In this document: one piece after another, positions 58,251-64,000 of the stretch
Layout: each line of letters opens with the position of its first letter
Numbering within the stretch: the stretch's first letter is position 1
Assembly: GCF_041296385.1 (NCBI RefSeq)
Contig: NW_027183581.1
Location: forward strand, 146,576-210,575
Length of the DNA stretch: 64,000 bases
Source: Aphelocoma coerulescens
Lineage: Eukaryota; Chordata; Aves; Passeriformes; Corvidae
Reading direction: 5' to 3'
Notes under the pieces: model-generated
Database searches by the model: none
Told to the model about the DNA's origin: nothing
Seen by the model: the letters and a program-made list of their open reading frames with translations, nothing else
Program-made: the position numbers and the translations under genes

Positions 58251-59995
58251 AGGGACAGGATCTGCCTTGCCAGGGGCTGGGGCTCAGGCCTTGGCCCTTT
58301 GCACTCAGGGAACACAGCCAGGTTTGCTCAGCACCAGAGACACCTTTCCCTTGCTTGTCCCCACCTGCCATCGCTGCCTCCAGAGTTCTGCTCTCACTGG
58401 AACCTGGGGACACTTTCACGTGAGTCGTGTCCTGATGGGACCCATTAAAAGTTCAAGAAACTTTGGACTTTGAATCTTTGAGTTCTTGAGAAGTTTTTTG
58501 AAGACGCTCTGAGGGACTGAGTCTGATGTGAACAACACCAAAGGCCTGAGAGGGTCATTAAAGTCCTTGTGCTGCTGCTGTGCTGCTGAGCTGGGCCGGG
58601 CTCCTGGCACAGAGGGAACTCTCAAGCTCCTGGCAACCAGCGAGAGCTTCAAAGAGGCAGCTCTGCTGAGGAGCAGCTCCTCTGCCTGCCCAGCAGGGCT
58701 GAGGGCACTGCCTGCAGGTACCTGGGAGGAGTGAGCAGAGAGCTAGCTAAAGCAGCTGGAAGGACAGCTCTGAACTCATTCGTGGAGAAACCTTCACAGC
58801 GTGGGACACAGTGAGTCTCTGGCTGCAGGGATCCTCTAGAGCTGGCCCATGACACGGCTGCCATGGCTGTGAGGATGGCTCTGCTGCCGTTCCTGCCTTG
58901 GGGGAGGATGTGCTGCAGAGCGGGGCTGCCCTGGGCACTGTCAGAGGGACAGGGCAGGACGGCTCCTGCTGCCAGGGCCGGCTGCAGGCTCTGAAGGTGG
59001 GCAGGAGCCAGGGGTGCCCAGGGCTGTCCTGCAGAGCAGCTCCTGCAGCCCTGAGGGCTCTTTGCCAGGCCAGGGCATCTGCCACCTGCCAGGGGCAGCT
59101 CTCAGCCTGCCTGGGAGCTCCCCATGGGCTGTGGGGAGGAGTTGGAGGTGGAAGGAGCGGCCCCCCTCAGGGCAGACTCCTCCTGCTGGGGAGGTGGTGC
59201 TGCATGGCCAGAGCTGCTCTCAGCTTTCTCCTCAAGGGAAGGGAAAGGGGCTCTCAGGTTTGTCTGTGTCACTGAGACTCCTGCACTGCTGCCCTGGGGA
59301 TCAGCAGCTCTGCCTCAGATCTCCCTCAGGAAGTGCCTCCTCACACTCCTCTGCCTGCAGACAGCACCAGCAGCACCTTGGCTTGCAGCATCTCCCTTTG
59401 TCTGAGCTGCCCTTCAGGCCCTGCTGCCAGGGAGATGCCCCTGGGCAGTGCCCTGTGCTGGGAGGGCTCTGCAGGGCAGAGCTGAGCCCCCAGGGCTGGG
59501 CTGGGCTCTGGCAGCACTGGCAGGGACAAGCCTTGGACCCAGAGAAACAGCTGCCAGGAGGCACAACTGCAGGCAGCAGAGAGCCAGAGCAACCACAGCT
59601 GCACAGGGAAAGGAAGAAGGGTTTAGAGCAATGGTTTTGAAATTGGGGCCTTCAAAAAGTCACTTTATTTTTCAAGCCCATTTTAAGTACAATCACCAGG
59701 AAATAGAGGGAGGTGAAATGAGCAAAGGGCACCTGTGTGGGGACCAGCAGGTCCGACTGCACTGGGGCACAGGGAGCCCTGTTTTCCCTCTGGGCCCCCA
59801 GTGTTCAGGCTGAGAGCAACGCTGAGGATGAGGCAGCAGCACAAACCTGAGCTCAGAAATCAAAAAGCTTAGCCAAGTTCTGTCACAGGAGGAGAAGTTG
59901 TTTTGAGGGGATTCCTAAGAAAATAGCATAGGATTGACTCAGGGGAATCTGTCCCAGCTTGTCAATGCCTTCTTCCAACAGTCCAGAGTGCAGAA
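58251..59995. other. Upstream flank of the olfactory receptor, no separate gene recognised
   Basis: No coding domain was recognised on either strand. Two candidate splice acceptors lie just before the receptor ATG (TTCCAACAG and CAGAGTGCAG, about 59970-59993), so an upstream noncoding exon somewhere here is plausible, as is common for olfactory receptors. The exon itself cannot be placed. Confidence 0.4.
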
Positions 59996-60927
59996 ATGTC
60001 CAACAGCAGCTCCATCAGGCACTTCCTCCTGCTGGCATTGGCAGACACGCGGCAGCTGCAGCTCCTGCACTTCTGCCTCTTCCTGGGCATCTCCCTGGCT
60101 GCCCTCCTGGCCAACGGCCTCATCATCAGTGCCGGAGCCTGCGGCCAGCACCTGCCCAGCCCCGTGTTCTTCTTCCTGCTCAGCCTGGCCCTCAGCGACC
60201 TGGGCTCCATCTGCACCACTGTCCCCAAGGCCATGCACAATTCCCTCTGGGCACCAGGCACCTCTCCTACTCAGCATGTGCTGCTCAGGTGTTTTTCTTT
60301 CTGTTCTTCATCTCAGCAGAGTATTCCCTCCTCCTCATCATGTGCTACGACCGCTACGTGTCCATCTGCAAAGCCCTGCACTACGGGGCCCTCCTGGGCA
60401 GCAGAGCTTGTGCCCACATGGCAGCAGCTGCCTGGGCCAGTGCCTTTCTCTACACTCTCATGCACATGGCCAATACATTTCCCCTGCCCCTGTGCCAGGG
60501 CAATGGCCTGGGCCACTTCTTCTGGGAAATCCCACACATCCTCAAGCTCTCCTGCTCCAAATCCTACCTCAGGGAACTTGGGCTCATCGCTGTCAGTGTC
60601 TGTTTGGTATTTGGCTGTTTTGTGTTCATTGTTTTCTCCTATGTGCAGATCTTCAGGGCCGTGCTGAAGATCCCCTCTGAGCAGGGCCGGCACAAAGCCT
60701 TTTCCACGTGCCTCCCTCACCTGGCCATGCTCTCTCTGTTCCTCAGCACTGTTATATTTTCCTACCTGAAGCCCCCCTCCATCTCCTCCCCATCCCTGGA
60801 TGTGGCAGTGTCAGTTCTGTACTCGGTGCTGCCTCCAGCCCTGAACCCCCTCATCTACAGCCTGAGGAAGCAGGAGCTCAGGGATGCCCTGAGGAAAAGG
60901 ATCACGGCCGGTTTTCAGCAGCAATAA
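59996..60927 (+). pseudogene. Olfactory receptor (OR14-like, avian-expanded type) with one frameshift
   Basis: ATG 59996 opens a seven-helix receptor frame: a short N-terminus with the N-S-S sequon, TM1 with LLANGLII, then SDLGSICTTVPKAMHNSLW through TM2. At about 60251 one base is missing after the TGG codon, and the rest continues in the next frame. That part has TM3 with MCYDRYVSICKALHYG (the MAYDRYVAIC motif), TM6 with KAFSTCLPHL, and TM7 with PALNPLIYSLRK, ending at TAA 60925-60927. The two frames together span about 310 codons, the usual size, with no other break. The last bases give AATAAA overlapping the stop. It would act as a plasma-membrane odorant receptor if intact. A sequencing or assembly error at 60251 cannot be excluded. 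Confidence 0.92.
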
Positions 60928-62389
60928 ACTCTCATTCTCCTGCAGAGCTGCTCTGATGTGACTCATTAATGCCCACTCTGTGTCCTGTGTTTGTTGCTGC
61001 TGACACAGGTGTTACGCTGCTGTGAATTTGTTCACACAAAAATCTTTGTCTGTTCCATTTTTAATTTGGTATTTGCCTTTCCAGTGTGACCCAGAGACTG
61101 TAGAAACGGGGAGCTGCACTACAGTATGTGTGTGCTGGAACAAAAGAAAGAAGCCTGTGTTGTCTTGTTTCCCTGACATCTTTCCTCCCTGACTTCTCTG
61201 GAGCTGCAGGGTCGGTGCCTCTGGGCAGAGCTGGGGGAGAAAAGAGTCCCAGCAGGAGAGCACTGCCAGGGAGCCCCAGGACTTCTCCTCCGTAACTCCT
61301 CTTCCTTCCCTTCCACACTCCCCTGCAGAGCCCCTGTGTTGGTTTCAGGCCTCAGGGCTCTGTCAGCTGGGTCCCAGTCCTGCTGTGTGACTGCCCAGGG
61401 ACTGCAGGCAGGGACAGGCCGTGGGCACTGCTGGGACAGAGCTGGGCTCTGCAGCAGCATTTCCATCATGCGAGGGCATCTCCCCAGTGCAGGGCCTGAA
61501 AGCTTCAATCTCCTTCCCAATTTTGTCTCCAGGATGTGCCCAACGCAGCACCCTGGAGAGGAAACCAGCCCTGAGCAGCAAAGGGTGGCAGTGCTCAGGG
61601 TGGGGGCACCCAGCAGTGCCCTGGCAAAGCCAGCGCCGCTGCCAGCAGGGGCCTCTCTGCCCAGCTCACAGAGGTTGTTCTTCCCTCCATGGAGGGACAT
61701 CCAGGGACCGGGTCAGGGCTCCGTGTTTGCAGTGCACAGACAAGACACAGCCCTGAACACCCTGTGTGGGGGGGGGGGGACATAAACCCAGCGAGCACAA
61801 ACACCTTCAGCTGTTCCTGGAGTTCCCAGAGAGTGCCGTCCCCTGGGAACCCCCTGGATGCGGGGCTGGGATGAGCTCCTGTGCACAGAGCTCCCCGTGC
61901 CCATCCCTGCGGCCGTGGGGCACCTCGGGCAGGGGCAGGGCAGGGTGACACCCGCAGGGCTGAGCTCCCTGCCAGGCTCTGGCAGCGGCAGCAGAGCCCA
62001 GGGAGCCCCTGCCCGTGCTGCAATGAACTGTCTGTGAGCGTGCCAGGGAAGGACTCGTGTCCCTGAGCAGCCCTGGGGCTGTGAGCAGGGCATGAGCCCA
62101 GCTCAGGGGTGGGCACCCGACAGAGCCCTGACGCTTCTGGGTGTGCCCATAAGAGAAGGCTTGGGCAAGGTGACCGTGGTAAAACCTCTCTGTCCATCAA
62201 GTGACAACCAAGTGTCTCTGGCACTGTCCCTCCCCAGCCAGGCACCGGGAGAAAATAAGCTGAGAAAACTGTGAGTCACCATGAAGAGAGATTAATGGTT
62301 AGGGAAAGGAAGTAAAGAGCAAAGGCCAAATGCAGAAGCAAAGAAACCACAGGGAGGCAAGAATTCAGTGCATGGAGTGGCTGCCTTGG
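60928..62389. other. Intergenic, nothing recognised apart from a G12 run
   Basis: No domain, tRNA or clear repeat found. Twelve consecutive G occur at 61768-61779, a place where sequence length may be unreliable. Confidence 0.5.
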
Positions 62390-62700
62390 AAGACAAATGG
62401 ATCAATATAGAAAATCCAGACACCCTCTCGCCCCCTTCCTTTCCCCCAGTCCATTGCTGACCCTGACGTCCCATGGAATGGGAGATCCCTTGGGTCAGTC
62501 CAGCCCAGCTGTCCCCTCCCTGTGCCCTTGGGAACACTTGCCCACCCCCAGCCCATGGTTTGGGGGGGCTGCAGAGACGCCTCATGCGGGGCCAGCCCTG
62601 CTCAGGGACAGCCAAAGCCTTGGGCTGGGACCAAGCCCGCTGCAGCCACAAGTGGCAAGCACAGCAGCCCAGGGGCTGCTCTGGACAAAGGCAACTCCAG
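62390..62700 (-). repeat. ERVL-like LTR fragment, minus orientation
   Basis: The reverse complement reads GACAGCTGGGCTGGACTGAC, then CCAAGGGATCTCCCATTCC, then GGGGGAAAGGAAGGGGG. This parallels CCAGGACAGGTGACC, CAGGGATATCCC and GGGGGGAACAAGG in the 52150-52515 element. The TATA region is altered (CAGCAATGGACTG). It is an older or different subfamily, and the limits are approximate. Confidence 0.5.
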
Positions 62701-62862
62701 CCCAGCCACAGCCTGGCCAAGGGGGCTCAGGGGGCTCTTCCCACCTCTGTCATTCCATGAATCTTCTCCCTGCAGAGCTCTGTGGAGACACAAGTGACAG
62801 AGAGGCAGAAGCAGAGCTATAAAATGCACCAGTACAAACACAGCAGCTCCTGTGAGGAATGA

Positions 62863-63040
62863 ACCCTCCCAGGGCAGCGCTGGGGCAGGAGAAGCACCCA
62901 GAGGGAGGATGAGCTCAGGGCATGTGTGTGTGTCCAAGGCACAGAGGGTGAGGCTGGGCAGAGGTCAGGGCAGGGCTGGCAATGGCAGCGCAGAGCTGAG
63001 GGCAGCGAGATTGTCCATTGGGACACGACGCAGCCTCATG
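62863..63040 (-). repeat. Dispersed repeat A, right copy (inverted relative to 46783-46882)
   Basis: Contains CCCTCCCAGGGCAGCGC, CACCCAGAGGGAGGATGAGC and GGCACAGAGGGTGAGGCTG, the reverse complement of the 46.8-kb copy, with a few substitutions and small indels. Confidence 0.85.
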
Positions 63041-63275
63041 GAACTCAGCAGGCCCCTGTGCCAACATGGAATCTCATGGAAACACGGCTCCACTGACAAG
63101 GCGGGGCCTCAGAGGACGCAGGTGCCACTGGGCCATTGCCAGCTCCTGTGGAATCCAGCGTCCATAGTGACAGCTGACAGCGCAGCCTCAGGGCTACATG
63201 GGGACCATTGTGACAATCTCATGGAACCAAGGGTCACTTGTGACAGAGAGGGGCCACATGGAACACAAGGGCCAC
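63041..63275 (+). repeat. Degenerate ~41-bp minisatellite, third locus
   Basis: Motifs such as GGGGACCATTGTGACAAT, ATGGAACCAAGGGTCAC and GGCCACATGGAACACAAGG recur loosely. Same family as 47190-47530 and 57600-57765. Confidence 0.65.
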
Positions 63276-64000
63276 TGTCGTGGTTTGACACTGTCTCAAA
63301 TATCAGGTAGCCATGAAAATCATCACGAAGGGCTCATGAGTTGAGATAAGGATTGGGAGAAAAACATTCTAAGTTCAAAACAGGCTCAAACTTAAAGGCA
63401 TAAAGTAAATTTATTATTAACGGAGTAGGATAATGAGGAAGAAAATAAGCCTTTCAAACACCTTTTTTCCTCTCCATCCCCTCCCTCTTTCCCTCCGACA
63501 GCGCAGGGAGACAGGGCCTGGGAGTGTTCAAGCCAGTTCATCACTCGAGATCTTTCTTCAGTTCCCTCAGGGAGGGGAGTCTCTTTCTTCTGCTCTGCCA
63601 TGGGCTCCTTCCCACAGGAGACAGTTCTCTGTGCACTTCTCCAGCGCGTTTCTAATTTCACGAGTATCAATCCCTCCCAGCCTGCTGTAACGTGAGTCCC
63701 TCCCACGGGCAAAACGGTCTTCCCAAAACTGCAGGTGTGGTCATTAGTCCATGGGGTGTAGTCTTTTAAGGATCAGCTGCTTCAGTTCGGAAGCAAGAGC
63801 CCTCTTTCTCTATCTCTGGAAGCAGGAGCCCTCTCTCCCTGTTCAGGTCTCCCCCTGGATTACAGCTTTTGTAGCACCCAGCCGCTCCGCTGTGAGCACC
63901 TTTTCCCACGGGCTGGGAGTGGATCTCTGCATCCCCCCGTGGACTTCATGGATCCCAGGGAGACAGTTTGTTTTATCCCAGTCCTCAGCCCGGCTTGCAG
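63276..64000 (-). repeat. Passerine-type ERV LTR, minus orientation, cut by the window end
   Basis: A TGTCGTGGTTTGACACTG start at 63276, then TGAGTTGAGATAAGGA and AAATTTATTATTAACGG (AATAAA on the minus strand, about 63407-63415), matches the layout of common passerine ERV LTRs read in reverse. No internal coding region is visible before the window ends, so a full provirus or a solo LTR are both possible. Confidence 0.6.

Overview
The window looks like bird DNA, most likely a songbird. Support comes from a tetrapod olfactory-receptor sequence of the avian-expanded OR14-like type, fragments of PIM-type kinases (a family expanded in passerines), LTRs resembling avian ERVL and passerine ERVK families, an alpharetrovirus-like Env, and intergenic DNA full of minisatellites. 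Nothing prokaryotic is present. No complete, intact host protein-coding gene can be supported.

Region 1 (1-46455) is a head-to-tail macrosatellite with a 2,193-bp unit. With position 1 as the arbitrary phase, 18 full units and one partial unit are visible, starting at 1, 2194, 4387, 6655, 8848, 11041, 13234, 15427, 17620, 19813, 22006, 24199, 26392, 28585, 37034, 39302, 41495, 43764 and 45957. The array runs off the left edge and stops at about 46455. Unit length varies (2,193; 2,268; 2,269; 2,343 bp) because of a nested 75-bp minisatellite with 4, 5 or 6 copies. Four consecutive units (6655-15426) are repeated almost base for base as the next four (15427-24198), an 8,772-bp higher-order repeat. 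Right of the provirus the units alternate long/short, suggesting a dimeric higher-order repeat.

Region 2 (29853-35953) is a young, internally deleted endogenous retrovirus on the minus strand, inserted into unit 14. Its LTRs differ by a single-base indel and are flanked by a 5-bp target-site duplication. It has a tRNA-Lys-like primer-binding site, a leader with six ~68-bp tandem repeats, a betaretrovirus-like Gag matrix with a very long Pro/Ala-rich domain, one in-frame stop, an in-frame capsid-to-integrase deletion junction (no protease or reverse transcriptase), and an open alpharetrovirus-like env whose 3' end lies in the LTR.

Region 3 (46456-64000) is mosaic flanking DNA: dispersed minisatellites of about 41 bp; a decayed class I ERV (integrase, Env and a probable LTR, about 48.5-51.1 kb); a TGACATCA-rich minisatellite (51.2-51.7 kb); an ERVL-type LTR (about 52.2-52.5 kb); two PIM-like kinase fragments on the minus strand (53.3-53.9 kb); (TTCC)n and (CCCAT)n microsatellites; a GC-rich tract (55.4-56.0 kb); a ~187-bp tandem duplication (57.2-57.6 kb); an olfactory receptor broken by one frameshift (59996-60927); and two LTR-like elements at the right end. 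There are no operon-like relationships. The window is best read as a recently homogenised macrosatellite, one recent retroviral insertion into it, and repeat-rich flanking sequence with decaying members of expanded gene families.
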